From NCBI GenBank assembly GCA_035772405.1, contig JAYKKM010000047.1:4017501-4081500 (forward strand): a stretch of DNA of 64,000 bases, written 5' to 3'. Below the pieces are notes generated by a model that was given only the letters and a program-made list of their open reading frames with translations, searched no databases and had not been told where the DNA came from. Every line of letters begins with the position of its first letter. The stretch's first letter is position 1. Positions 22,061 through 30,430 of this stretch are shown here, one piece after another. Source of the stretch: Chrysogorgia sp. JL179-B06. Lineage: Eukaryota; Cnidaria; Anthozoa; Scleralcyonacea; Chrysogorgiidae. The position numbers and the translations under genes were made by a program.

Positions 22061-22550
22061 ACTTGGCTGTTGTCGTATGTTACTTTGTTTTATTTCATAT
22101 TCAACACACTTATCACGGTTGAGTGAAATTTAAAACTCGCGTCGCGATGTACTGTTTGAAGTCTAGACAGGAAGTCACACTCATTGTTAGGAAACTTGTT
22201 CGATTTTGATATAGGCACTGAATTTCTGCTAAAATTTGTATCGAATGACCGCAGACCGCTTGTATTTGTTGTCAGAAGCAAGGAGTGTCAACGGAAGGTT
22301 TTGAGCAACCAGATTGTGAGCTGTTTTGTCTAATGTAAGTGATGACTGTGATGTTGCAATTTCTCGTGTTTCTGTTTTCAAAAGCGTGCTTTGAATTACG
22401 CATCAGTGATCTTCATCTTTACGCATGAGTGAAGGCACTTTCAGAGATTCACTATAAGTTCTGATGTTATCCTAAATCATCGTTTATTTCAGATTTTCTG
22501 TTCTTCAGTCAGTTCAGTGACTCGTATCTCTCACAGTTCTAGATGAGCAA
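22061..22550. other. Unassigned sequence 5' of the hAT gene
   Basis: No recognisable gene or terminal repeat. It could include the 5' untranslated or terminal region of the hAT element. Confidence 0.3.
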
Positions 22551-22551
22551 A

Positions 22552-22921
22552 AGGCTACAACAAAGCAAGGTTTCGGCATATTTTAAAAGAAATCGAACGG
22601 ATTCACGGAAGTCGAAGATCATGTTGCCACTTTAGATGATGACGAGGTAGAGCCTGTTGTTACGAGTCTTCAAGTTGAAACGCCTTCAAATTCCGATTCC
22701 TGCGGTACCTGTAGTTCTACTCCGAGTTTTAACATGACTCATACACAATCACTAGTTGTGACTGTGAATGATTTGTCCAAAAAAGGTGAGAAAGCGAGGC
22801 AGCCTTCTATTATCTTCCCAAAAAAACCAGGCTGGTAGACATTTTGGTGCTCATTTGTATTCTCAATTCTCCTGGATAGAGTATAGCAAAGAACTCGATG
22901 CTATATTCTGCCAACCGTGTC
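22552..22921 (+). pseudogene. hAT transposase (TTF/DUF4371/ZMYM1-like), 5' part, interrupted by the Polinton
   Basis: ATG at 22542 or 22552 opens a frame with a PCNA-box-like QSKVSAYF and an acidic stretch. Close to the junction, RHFGAHLYSQFSWIEYSKEL and AIFCQPC form a TTF-type zinc finger. The Cys codon lies at the Polinton insertion point. Frame changes between these pieces show decay. The reading continues after the element at 42099, with one copy of the 6-bp duplication removed. Confidence 0.7.
22916..22921. repeat. Target site duplication, left (cgtgtc)
   Basis: Identical to 42093-42098. Six bp is the duplication size known for Polinton/Maverick integration. Confidence 0.9.
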
Positions 22922-23094
22922 AGTAGTATAGAACATGGCGGTGCGAGCTCAGCGACGCCAACCACAAATGCGAGTGCCATAGCAACGTTAATTTTTACGC
23001 CAAATCGCGATTTAGCGCAAAAATTAGCGATGCCACGGTGCCCACACTTGTGGATAACGTCGAATAAGCTCGCACCGCCATGTTCTATACTACT
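22922..23094. repeat. Terminal near-palindrome (about 173 bp) at the left tip
   Basis: The first 28 bases (from AGTAGTATAGAAC) are repeated as reverse complement at 23067-23094. Inner segments pair imperfectly around the perfect centre aaatcgcgattt (23002-23013). Confidence 0.85.
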
Positions 23095-23338
23095 ACAGCA
23101 GTCGTTAATTAGGCTTGACACACCCCTCTCCACCGATTAATGTCAAACACGCGCGAGACTCACGAAACAATACTGAATTTATACCAAACCACATTTCAGT
23201 CAAGTTTAAAAATAGTCGTTTCAACATTTTCACAAATTTGTGTCGCTTCAAAATTTTCACGCTTTTTTGACTGACACATTTCCAATTCACGCGCGAAAAA
23301 AAACCACTAGATTTTGATTCTAGTGGTGATGTTTATCC

Positions 23339-23454
23339 AAATGGATAGCGAAATGGCGCTCTTTTGATTGGTCAACCCACACCAGCGCCCACAACAAATA
23401 TTTTATCCAAACAAGTACCCAAATGGGGAGCGAAATGGCGCTCTTTTGATTGGT
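23339..23454 (+). repeat. 34-bp direct repeat pair in the TIR
   Basis: 'gcgaaatggcgctcttttga' and flanks occur at 23339-23372 and 23421-23454, offset 82 bp, with 3 differences. The right TIR has the same pair. Possible binding sites for an element-encoded protein. Confidence 0.75.
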
Positions 23455-23505
23455 TAGCAACATTGACTAATTTGCATACTAACAGGTGGCCGGTTGTTTT
23501 GCGAG

Positions 23506-26500
23506 TTAGTCCGTTTGTTCACTATTTTCAGTGTTGTCTCTCGCTTCAATGTTTTTGTGACCATATGCGTAGGAGTCAATGCCATTTTCTAAAAGGTATC
23601 GTTTGTCATCAAAACAGGATAGCGACACTTTATTAATTTCATAACTACCTAGCTGATGTTTGACACTTCTAATGGTCTTCATTGTGTGTCGCAATTGTTT
23701 CTGCTCTAGTAGCACACTTTTGTAATCTTCGTGTCTGATCACTTTTTTAATTATATTCTTTCTAATACCTTTAGCAGTTTTCCCACCACCCCCATCCTCT
23801 TTCAAATAGCTGTACATCTTACTGCGCAACCCAACGAACTCAATAATTGGCGTTCCAGCGCACTCGTCCTTCATCTTCCCAATAACTTTCTTGTTTTCTT
23901 TAAAAGCGAATGGGCTGTCATCGGGATAGTCGCTGTTGTCAAACTTTTCGCGCTCCATCATAAAGTCGGAATAAACGTCGTCAGTTTTGATTGAGTACAA
24001 CAGACTGTCAGTGTCGGTGAAGTGCAATCTACAGGTGTCGCTAGAGTACTTTTTCATAATATAATTGTAGTGAAAATTGTACATCAGCGTTTTGCTCAAG
24101 TCTAGTATGCACATACCCACATATGCAGGTCTATTTAGTGTCAGCGTTTCTTTAACCTTATGGACAGCGACTAAGTTCTCGCTAAATATTTTGCAAGACA
24201 CAAACGTCGGCTTCGAGACAAGCTTTTCAAATTTCTTCGCAGTGGTCACTAATCTCACGTCCACACGCTTCCTCAAGTTTTCCATCGTTTTTCCGAACAC
24301 ACTGTTATTCATCAGCTTGAAGAAGTCCTTCTCAAAAGCGTTCTTAGCCGCAGTTCTTTTGACTGTGTTAAAGTCGATGTACTTACCCAACCACTTAGAC
24401 TGGTCAAACTGTAGGACCCTATGAACCTTTTTGATTTTTAGTCCAAGATCCGTGTACAACTGCAGATTTCCATAGTGACACACATACTTTTTTTTGTCCA
24501 TCAAATTAGTCACCAGCTTTTTCACGCCGCCAACACTCACGTTAAACTTATTTTTGATTTTCGTGCAGTACTCCGACAACATGTCAACAGTTATCTCCAT
24601 CTTCTCGGGAGCCACCGGGTAATCGTTGTGTAGGTCATGCAAATGAGCTGGATACTCCAAGTCGACTTCAAGCAGTAAGCCCTTTTTGCTGTTGTTGTGA
24701 TAGTCGTATAGATTAACCTTTTTTATTTCTTTCTCAGTCAACCACTTGAAGCCACCCGTAGGTAGACTTCGACTCATTGCCCATCCGTACAAATTGTTGG
24801 CGTCAAGGTACATCAAATACTTCGACTCTTGCGCTTTATCGTACCCCTCCATGTACTTATTATTCGCCACGCCATGTCTGTTGCATATGTAGCTCACACC
24901 ACCACGCATACCCATTTCTACGAACTGGAACATGTCAATGTCGGACAATAATTCGAGTTCCACTCCAGTCATCTTTAACATGGCGTCCCAAGCCAATCCG
25001 GGCGATGTAAAATAATGACACGGGTCTAATTTGTACTCACGATGGCATGTCTTTCTAAAGTTCTCAAAAACGTCGGCAAGCAAGAGCACGTCACTTTTCA
25101 AATACAGGTCGTGATACCCACCCATGTTTTCAACGTCGAAGTAGTCCCACACATTGCAAGCGCGCTCATGCATTTCCTCCGTAATGTGCTCGTCATTCAG
25201 AACGCTGTAAAAGTCCTTTTTGGAGGGTACAGGTAACTCGCTTTCGTCGAATTTTTCAAAGGAGTCCATGTAATCATAGGGATAGACCCCCTTTCTTGTC
25301 ATGAGTGCCAACCCCTCGTCGCGAAACACTTCTGACGTGTATTTGAAAGCGTCCCTTGGTAGGTTCTTCACCAAGTTGTCTAGACCACTACTCATGAACT
25401 GAAAGCTGTCCAAAAATACCAAGTTTTTCCCAAGCATGAACGCCATGTACTTCTCCATGTTGTTCGGTATCACATTTATGTCTTGACCAAACTTACCAAT
25501 CTCCTGCATGATGAAATGGCTATCGTAGCCGCGTAAGTTATGAAAGATCACAGGGATTTTATCAGTCAACTTAAAGTTCACGTTACACTGACGATGCGCA
25601 GACCCTCTGTACTTACCTGACACGTGACAGTGGTCTCTCACTCTAACGTCAGCACTAGTGTACTCAACACTGCAAATATGACAACTTTTAGCCTCATCAA
25701 AGTTCTTCTTATCGGCATCAGTCAGTATCATTTCTTTGTTAAAGTGACTCTCAGATGTCTTTTTACAATATTCAACAATTTCTAACATCTCCCCAATGAA
25801 CTTGTTAACTGCATTTTCACCGCGATACACTTTCACTGGCTTACTATACTCGTCGTAGCAACAAACCAATTTATACCCATAACCACAGTCAACGTGCCTC
25901 TGGTAGGCATTTGTGTAGCTACGCTCGCTTGATGGTGTCGCTGTGTGCGCCTTCTGTGTGATAGCCTCGAAATCTGCGTACACCACAAATGGTACATTTA
26001 ATTGTCTGCTAAAATTCTCGTATTTCACTCTCGCACCTTTTTGCGGCATTTTGATAGCTTGCTTCCCATTAATGACCAAACATACTTCCACATGGCGTTC
26101 GAGCACGTCCGCTCGGGTAAAACACTGCAAACAATACCTACAAAAGTGCTTTCTCGCCTCGTGCTTTGTCTGCCGGTGCATGAATTTGTTGAAGTCACGA
26201 ATATACACATAATGCTTGTTGCCCACATCATTAGTTATCAACAGTAGGTCCATATGGTCGGGGTACGCTTCCTTAGAAACGTACACAGGGAATGGCTGCT
26301 TATTTTCGTACCCAAAAACATTGATGCTAATTTCGTTAGCCTTTTCGATCTTGTTGTAATCTTTGAGTGTGACTGGGAAGTCGACTCCATCGTAATTCAA
26401 CTCACTGACATGTCTGACGTACTTTGACGTTCTATCAGAGTTTTTTCCAACGGGAAACTTATCTGCTAGGTGACACCATCTAAAGCACTCGTTGTCATCC

Positions 26501-27120
26501 TCGTTATTTACGTTTATCAGACCCTTCATACTGTTGCGCAGCTCCTTTGGCAACGCAATGTAGCTACTCCCATGCAAAGGTCTGTAAATAGCGACATTAA
26601 CGTAGTGTGCGTCTATTTTGTCGATAGTCCATCCAGACCCCTCAGATAACCACCCAGCTATCCGCGTCAAAATCTGCTCCGACCCACGATTGGCGACACC
26701 CTCGATGTCATGCTCGTTAATGACGACGAACGTTTCGCTGTTAAAGTAGGCAGTTTTGTATGTGGTCTTATCACGCTCTAAAACTCTCTCAAAAGTGACC
26801 TTGACTGTCTCTACCACTTTCATTCCGTTGGTCTCACCCAGCTCACGTCTCAAAAGGTTAGTGACAGCACTTCTACTACCATTTACCTGATTGATGTCTC
26901 TGTCGTCAATTACTTCGACTCCATAGGACCTTGTGAACCCTCTCAGTGCTCGATCCAACAGATGCGTTGACGGTGCGAGGTCTTCGACTACAGGTTGTCC
27001 CTCTTGATCTCTAAAGAAGCCGTGAACGTTGGTCGCTTCATCTGTTAGTGAATTGACAACGGCTGCACTCGTCTTATGCGCCCGTCTTTTTGTCAGTGGG
27101 TTTTTCACAGTCTGACTCAT
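23506..27120 (-). CDS. polB: Protein-primed family B DNA polymerase (pPolB)
   Basis: A 1204-residue uninterrupted frame from ATG 27120. Exonuclease motifs: YADFEAI (about 381-387), FHNLRGYD (526-533), LYLKSDVLLLADV (672-684). Polymerase motifs: A YLDANNLYGW (771-780), B KLMNNSVFGK (935-944), C FTDTDSLLYS (1034-1043). This is the DNA_pol_B_2 type that initiates on a terminal protein. Residues 327-347 form a CxxC..HxxxC zinc finger. Residues 480-512 (CHICSVEY..VRDHCHVSGKYRG..CN) resemble an endonuclease VII/HNH-like insertion seen in related polymerases. The roughly 300-residue N-terminus may include the terminal-protein region (inference). The gene replicates the element from its ends. Its last ten codons lie inside the left TIR, so its C-terminus is shared with the gene at the opposite end. 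Confidence 0.95.
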   Translation of the reverse strand: MSQTVKNPLTKRRAHKTSAAVVNSLTDEATNVHGFFRDQEGQPVVEDLAPSTHLLDRALRGFTRSYGVEVIDDRDINQVNGSRSAVTNLLRRELGETNGMKVVETVKVTFERVLERDKTTYKTAYFNSETFVVINEHDIEGVANRGSEQILTRIAGWLSEGSGWTIDKIDAHYVNVAIYRPLHGSSYIALPKELRNSMKGLINVNNEDDNECFRWCHLADKFPVGKNSDRTSKYVRHVSELNYDGVDFPVTLKDYNKIEKANEISINVFGYENKQPFPVYVSKEAYPDHMDLLLITNDVGNKHYVYIRDFNKFMHRQTKHEARKHFCRYCLQCFTRADVLERHVEVCLVINGKQAIKMPQKGARVKYENFSRQLNVPFVVYADFEAITQKAHTATPSSERSYTNAYQRHVDCGYGYKLVCCYDEYSKPVKVYRGENAVNKFIGEMLEIVEYCKKTSESHFNKEMILTDADKKNFDEAKSCHICSVEYTSADVRVRDHCHVSGKYRGSAHRQCNVNFKLTDKIPVIFHNLRGYDSHFIMQEIGKFGQDINVIPNNMEKYMAFMLGKNLVFLDSFQFMSSGLDNLVKNLPRDAFKYTSEVFRDEGLALMTRKGVYPYDYMDSFEKFDESELPVPSKKDFYSVLNDEHITEEMHERACNVWDYFDVENMGGYHDLYLKSDVLLLADVFENFRKTCHREYKLDPCHYFTSPGLAWDAMLKMTGVELELLSDIDMFQFVEMGMRGGVSYICNRHGVANNKYMEGYDKAQESKYLMYLDANNLYGWAMSRSLPTGGFKWLTEKEIKKVNLYDYHNNSKKGLLLEVDLEYPAHLHDLHNDYPVAPEKMEITVDMLSEYCTKIKNKFNVSVGGVKKLVTNLMDKKKYVCHYGNLQLYTDLGLKIKKVHRVLQFDQSKWLGKYIDFNTVKRTAAKNAFEKDFFKLMNNSVFGKTMENLRKRVDVRLVTTAKKFEKLVSKPTFVSCKIFSENLVAVHKVKETLTLNRPAYVGMCILDLSKTLMYNFHYNYIMKKYSSDTCRLHFTDTDSLLYSIKTDDVYSDFMMEREKFDNSDYPDDSPFAFKENKKVIGKMKDECAGTPIIEFVGLRSKMYSYLKEDGGGGKTAKGIRKNIIKKVIRHEDYKSVLLEQKQLRHTMKTIRSVKHQLGSYEINKVSLSCFDDKRYLLENGIDSYAYGHKNIEARDNTENSEQTD

Positions 27121-27130
27121 TGGCTTATAC

Positions 27131-27696
27131 TTACACTACACTTTTTTTCTTAGCCCACTCGTTGTAATAATGATCGCCACTTTCACACCACCCCAGCTTT
27201 GGGTACACCACCCCAAACAAATTGTCGTCGAACTTATCTTTCACCTTCCCGTCTTTAAGGTCTGGCACCCTTTCAAGTGTTTCGAGTTGTCTTCTATGAC
27301 ACAACCTAATAATGTAGTATCCATATCTGCTAACGTTTCTACCCTTTATCAAATTGCATGAGTACAACACATTGACAACTTTCAAGAAGTCCTCTTTTAT
27401 CAACTCAAGGTGCTCACCCCTCACAACGCTCCGTAGTCTCCTCCCCATCCACCAAGACCGTTTGTGAACGCTTTTTAGTCGTGTGAGTCTCGTGTCACCA
27501 TAACTCTGAATGTAGCCCCATTCGATGTCGCCACACTTTGGACACGCGTGCCCACCACAGTCAGTCATGTTTTTCACAACGTCACAATCCGAGCAGTATA
27601 GTAAAGCCTGAAGGTGCCTCCACACTTAATTTGCGTCTCATTCGCGATCTCATCAATTGTCAAACCAAAACTCATCTGCCTCATAAGTTTGTCCAT
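27131..27696 (-). pseudogene. Zinc-ribbon protein downstream of membrane genes, likely frameshifted
   Basis: The main frame (27131-27625, 164 residues) opens without ATG. An ATG at 27696 in another phase (MDKLMRQMSFGLTIDEIANE) runs into it and stops at about 27572, so a 1-2 nt shift near 27600 is likely. The main frame carries CSDCDV..CGGHACPKCG, a four-Cys ribbon, then helical basic sequence with RYGYYIIRLCHRRQL and GVVYPKLGWC. A late-transcription-factor role (VLTF3-like ribbon) came to mind, but I cannot demonstrate it. It sits 10 bp upstream of PolB on the same strand, suggesting cotranscription. Confidence 0.55.
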
Positions 27697-27720
27697 CGCC
27701 TATATTACTCCAACATTTTT

Positions 27721-28140
27721 TTATCGAACCAATACCCACACCGCTATTCCACTACCCAAACCTAACGCGCCAACAAACAATAATTGGTATTCCTTCATCT
27801 CCGCACTCGGTTGGTAGTAATCCGCAATCTTCGGGAGGTCAGTGAACACTCGTCCGCTGTACCGTATGGTCATTACGCTTCTAAGTTCTTCCAACGCGTG
27901 GTTTGTGTCATTGATGTCAGCGTTAGCATCAGAGAGCTGTTGCCGTAGACGCTGAATCTTATCTTTCTTAGCGATTTCATTTTCATACCACACTTCTTTC
28001 GCACTGGCTAACTGTTCCAACGCGTGGTTGTGCCTTTTCATCTCAGCTTCATAACCTGAGTGGTTAAACTTTGAAAACATAAAGCCAGCGCCTGCAAAAG
28101 CCACTGCATTAAAAATCCCTCCAGCCACAACGCTCACCAT
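27721..28140 (-). CDS. Two-transmembrane protein with coiled coil
   Basis: 139 residues from ATG 28140. A hydrophobic N-terminus (VVAGGIFNAVAFAGAGFMF, 4-22), a long charged helix predicted to coil (about 30-90), IADYYQPS (about 105-112), and a C-terminal membrane segment (LLFVGALGLGSGIAVWVLV). I remember similar small proteins near PolB in cnidarian Polintons. A virion or membrane-anchoring role is only inferred. Confidence 0.7.
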   Translation of the reverse strand: MVSVVAGGIFNAVAFAGAGFMFSKFNHSGYEAEMKRHNHALEQLASAKEVWYENEIAKKDKIQRLRQQLSDANADINDTNHALEELRSVMTIRYSGRVFTDLPKIADYYQPSAEMKEYQLLFVGALGLGSGIAVWVLVR

Positions 28141-28144
28141 TAAC

Positions 28145-28387
28145 TTACGTTGATTTGAATGGATCTGTCGGTATCCACTTTTTCGATTGCATCCATTTTA
28201 CTAACAGCGTTCCTGCACCAACAGCTGCAGCAAGTTTCACTGTGCCTTTCACAATCTCTGGTGTTCCCAATGGTTCTCCCAAAGCCTTTTTCGAAATCAT
28301 ACTCACTACCACAGCGCCAGTCGTGACAAGTAGCGCATCATACAGTTCGTTCATAAGTTCTTTTCGATCGATCGCAGCCATATACAT
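28145..28387 (-). CDS. Small membrane protein
   Basis: 80 residues from ATG 28387 (a second ATG two codons on is equally plausible). Hydrophobic segments ALLVTTGAVVVSMI and LAAAVGAGTLLVKWM are followed by KKWIPTDPF. Four bp separate it from the next gene on the same strand. The type recurs in cnidarian Polintons by recollection. Function unknown. Confidence 0.65.
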   Translation of the reverse strand: MYMAAIDRKELMNELYDALLVTTGAVVVSMISKKALGEPLGTPEIVKGTVKLAAAVGAGTLLVKWMQSKKWIPTDPFKST

Positions 28388-28402
28388 TGTCGTGTGTTTT
28401 GT

Positions 28403-28738
28403 TCAAGAATCAAATGTGTCTAACGCTGGGCGACGAGTTCTATGACTTTCTGACGCAGGTGCTGGTGCAGTACTCACAGGTTCTTTTTCACTGCTAATTG
28501 TGTACCATAGCGAAGCAGCGGCAATGATAACACCAAGTGTTCCAACAATGTAACCATAGCTCCACTCACTACCCTGTTCTTCGTTGACTATCATTTCACG
28601 CATTTTCTTTTCTTTCGCAGCTTTCGATATCTCAGCCAACTTTTTACCAGCAGCAACACGCTTTGGGTCCTTCACCTTAACACTCTTCACATCAGCTGTG
28701 ATCTTAGCTTCAACAGCCGTCTGTGGGTCTTCAGCCAT
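28403..28738 (-). CDS. Single-pass membrane protein with basic N-terminus
   Basis: 111 residues from ATG 28738: Lys/Ala-rich N-terminus with VKDPKRVAAGKKLAEISKAA, one membrane span (YIVGTLGVIIAAASLWYTI, about 62-80) and a Ser/Pro/Ala tail. First gene of the left minus-strand block, reading away from the divergent promoter at about 28800. Function unknown. Confidence 0.7.
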   Translation of the reverse strand: MAEDPQTAVEAKITADVKSVKVKDPKRVAAGKKLAEISKAAKEKKMREMIVNEEQGSEWSYGYIVGTLGVIIAAASLWYTISSEKEPVSTAPAPASESHRTRRPALDTFDS

Positions 28739-28869
28739 CTAATACACTATCACGTGTTATCTTACTCACAGTTGGCCTCACAGGTATCTCACAGTTGACG
28801 TCACAGGTATCTCACAGTTCCAGACCAAACGCACTAAAAAATTAGGATTTTTTCTGGGAGTATAACATA
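28739..28869. promoter_or_regulatory. Divergent promoter with 19-bp direct repeat
   Basis: 131 bp between oppositely oriented gene blocks. 'tcacaggtatctcacagtt' occurs exactly twice (28778-28796 and 28801-28819), with a partial third copy (about 28765-28774). This is a candidate control site for both blocks. Confidence 0.6.
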
Positions 28870-29640
28870 ATGACTCAAGTCCAAGACATCGCAGAAGAGA
28901 TGACTCAAGACCAAGCCCGCCAAGAAGAGGAGATCGACGCAATGCGGAGAATGTCCTTTGTCGATGCGTCTACCCCACAAGGCGCCTCTGGACCCAACGT
29001 CTTAAAAGAGTACTCACAAGTCTTCAAGTTGTGCGACCCTGATCATAAAAACGAAGAGGTGTCAAGACAATTTGGTACCCAGATTCTCTATACAAAGTTC
29101 GCTCATGAGGCTTGGGTCAGGCTTGATGAAGTTAGAGCCAACAAGATGGTTAACGAACTAGCCAAGATGATCCCTGTGTGGTGTTACTCACCATTCAAAC
29201 GTCTTACGTTAGCGAGTAGCCACTACTTGAGCAACCCTTGCGAGTCTGCCGCTACACTACTCGGTAACTACCTCGAAGTGTTCTTGGCGACCCTTCTATG
29301 GAAACCATGCTCAACCAAAGCCAAAGCGTGGCTAGAGCTCGCCGCAAACTGTGACGTCAACGTTTGTAGGGTGGGGTGTAATGAAGTAGTGGGTGCGGGC
29401 GATATTATGAGTCACATACTCTCACACACTCACCTGGATTTTGCTTACGGCGGCGCGTCGTACAATTGTTACCCATGTGGTGTGGTTACCAACAACCCAA
29501 TGCATCGCTTGAGACATGAGAGCTCGAGGTCCCACCTCAAAAACTTAGAGCTTCAGCGGATATTTAACAACGAACAACAGTTGCCGCAACAGGAGAGAAC
29601 ATTTCTCTGGAGGTATAGTAATCATGAAGAAACTCGGTAA
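28870..29640 (+). CDS. Putative zinc-finger protein, unknown function
   Basis: 256 residues from ATG 28870. The acidic N-terminus is Gln/Glu-rich. The middle is mostly helical with ILYTKFAHEAWVRLDEVRAN. The C-terminal third has Cys/His patterns that could bind zinc: CDVNVCRVGC..HILSHTH and NCYPCGVV..HRLRHESSRSH. No family recognised. Its end overlaps the thymidine kinase start by 17 bp in another frame, implying a shared transcript. Confidence 0.6.
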   Translation: MTQVQDIAEEMTQDQARQEEEIDAMRRMSFVDASTPQGASGPNVLKEYSQVFKLCDPDHKNEEVSRQFGTQILYTKFAHEAWVRLDEVRANKMVNELAKMIPVWCYSPFKRLTLASSHYLSNPCESAATLLGNYLEVFLATLLWKPCSTKAKAWLELAANCDVNVCRVGCNEVVGAGDIMSHILSHTHLDFAYGGASYNCYPCGVVTNNPMHRLRHESSRSHLKNLELQRIFNNEQQLPQQERTFLWRYSNHEETR

Positions 29641-30196
29641 GCTAGAAATCGTGATTGGTCCCATGTTCGCAGGAAAAACGACAGAGACTCTTCGTAGGTT
29701 AATCACGTTAAGTAAGTCAGGGCTCAAAGTCCTTTACATGAACAACGCAGGCGACACCAGACGAACTAACCACGCGTTCTCCACACATCGTCAGACCATT
29801 GTCGTTGGATCAGACAGTTTACCTGCGAAGTTAATCACCAACCTTCCAAGTTCTTCCGAGATAGCTGACTATGACGTCATCGGAATTGATGAAGGCCATT
29901 GGTACTCTGATCTACTCCCAATTATTCGCGAATACATTAAAGCTGGCATTCACGTCATTATTTGTGGTCTCATAGCGACAGAGCGTTTAAAAAGAATTGG
30001 TGAGCTCGACACGTTGCTCCCAATGGCAGACGACATCACATTTCTAAAAGCGTATTGCGCCGTTTGTCGCGACACTTACGGAACAACTGTTGAAGCACCA
30101 TTCAATTGGAGATACAACCCAGGACCATCATTCGTTGGTGGTGCTGAGCAATATCGCGCAGTGTGCAGACGTCATCATCCTTCCACGCAAAATTAA
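29624..30196 (+). CDS. Type II thymidine kinase (TK1-like)
   Basis: 190 residues from ATG 29624. The P-loop is GPMFAGKTT (12-20). The Walker B/catalytic strand is IGIDEGHWYSDL (87-98), where most family members have DEGQ or DEAQ, so Gln is His here while the catalytic Glu is kept. Zinc ligands are CAVC (145-148) and CRRH (181-184), and the substrate 'lasso' region is FVGGAEQYRAVCR. Length and motif order match cellular and large-DNA-virus TK1-type enzymes, which phosphorylate thymidine to dTMP. TK is not in the Polinton core set I know, so this is accessory cargo, presumably raising dTTP for PolB. A poly(A)-like aataaa follows at about 30302. Confidence 0.88.
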   Translation: MKKLGKLEIVIGPMFAGKTTETLRRLITLSKSGLKVLYMNNAGDTRRTNHAFSTHRQTIVVGSDSLPAKLITNLPSSSEIADYDVIGIDEGHWYSDLLPIIREYIKAGIHVIICGLIATERLKRIGELDTLLPMADDITFLKAYCAVCRDTYGTTVEAPFNWRYNPGPSFVGGAEQYRAVCRRHHPSTQN

Positions 30197-30430
30197 GGGT
30201 GTTCTCAACACACCCCACTTTTTTAAATTTAGACATTGGTCACATGAAGCGTCCAATGTCATAGAAACATTTTTTCACACAGTGGTCAGAAGGTTTGTGA
30301 AATAAAGAGAGAGAGTTTCGCAGATATTTTTATCGAGTTAAAAACGTCTTTAAAAATGCTAGAGCAGTTGTCGCTTCAAACGTCGTCTCAACAACGAGAA
30401 CGAGTGCTAACTCGACTTATTACTCGCTGT
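30197..30430. other. Convergent 3' region between TK and the Bro/VRR-NUC gene
   Basis: Directly after the TK stop is a hairpin-like gggtgttctcaacacacccc, then a T-rich run. aataaa occurs at 30302. No ORF I support. Confidence 0.4.

Larger units (their letters stand above)
22922..23535 (+). repeat. Polinton left terminal inverted repeat (614 bp)
   Basis: Matches the reverse complement of 41479-42092 in every stretch I compared. It contains a near-palindrome (22922-23094), a short hairpin (23303-23327), a 34-bp direct repeat (23339-23372 and 23421-23454), and the last codons of PolB. Confidence 0.95.

Noticed and set aside
23105..23290. 61-residue frame in the left TIR (repeated in the right TIR at 41724-41909)
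   Set aside because: Identical only because the TIRs are identical. No domain, and it overlaps structural repeats.
24777..25236. Plus-strand frames across the PolB region
   Set aside because: Shadows of the PolB frame on the other strand, with no independent motifs.
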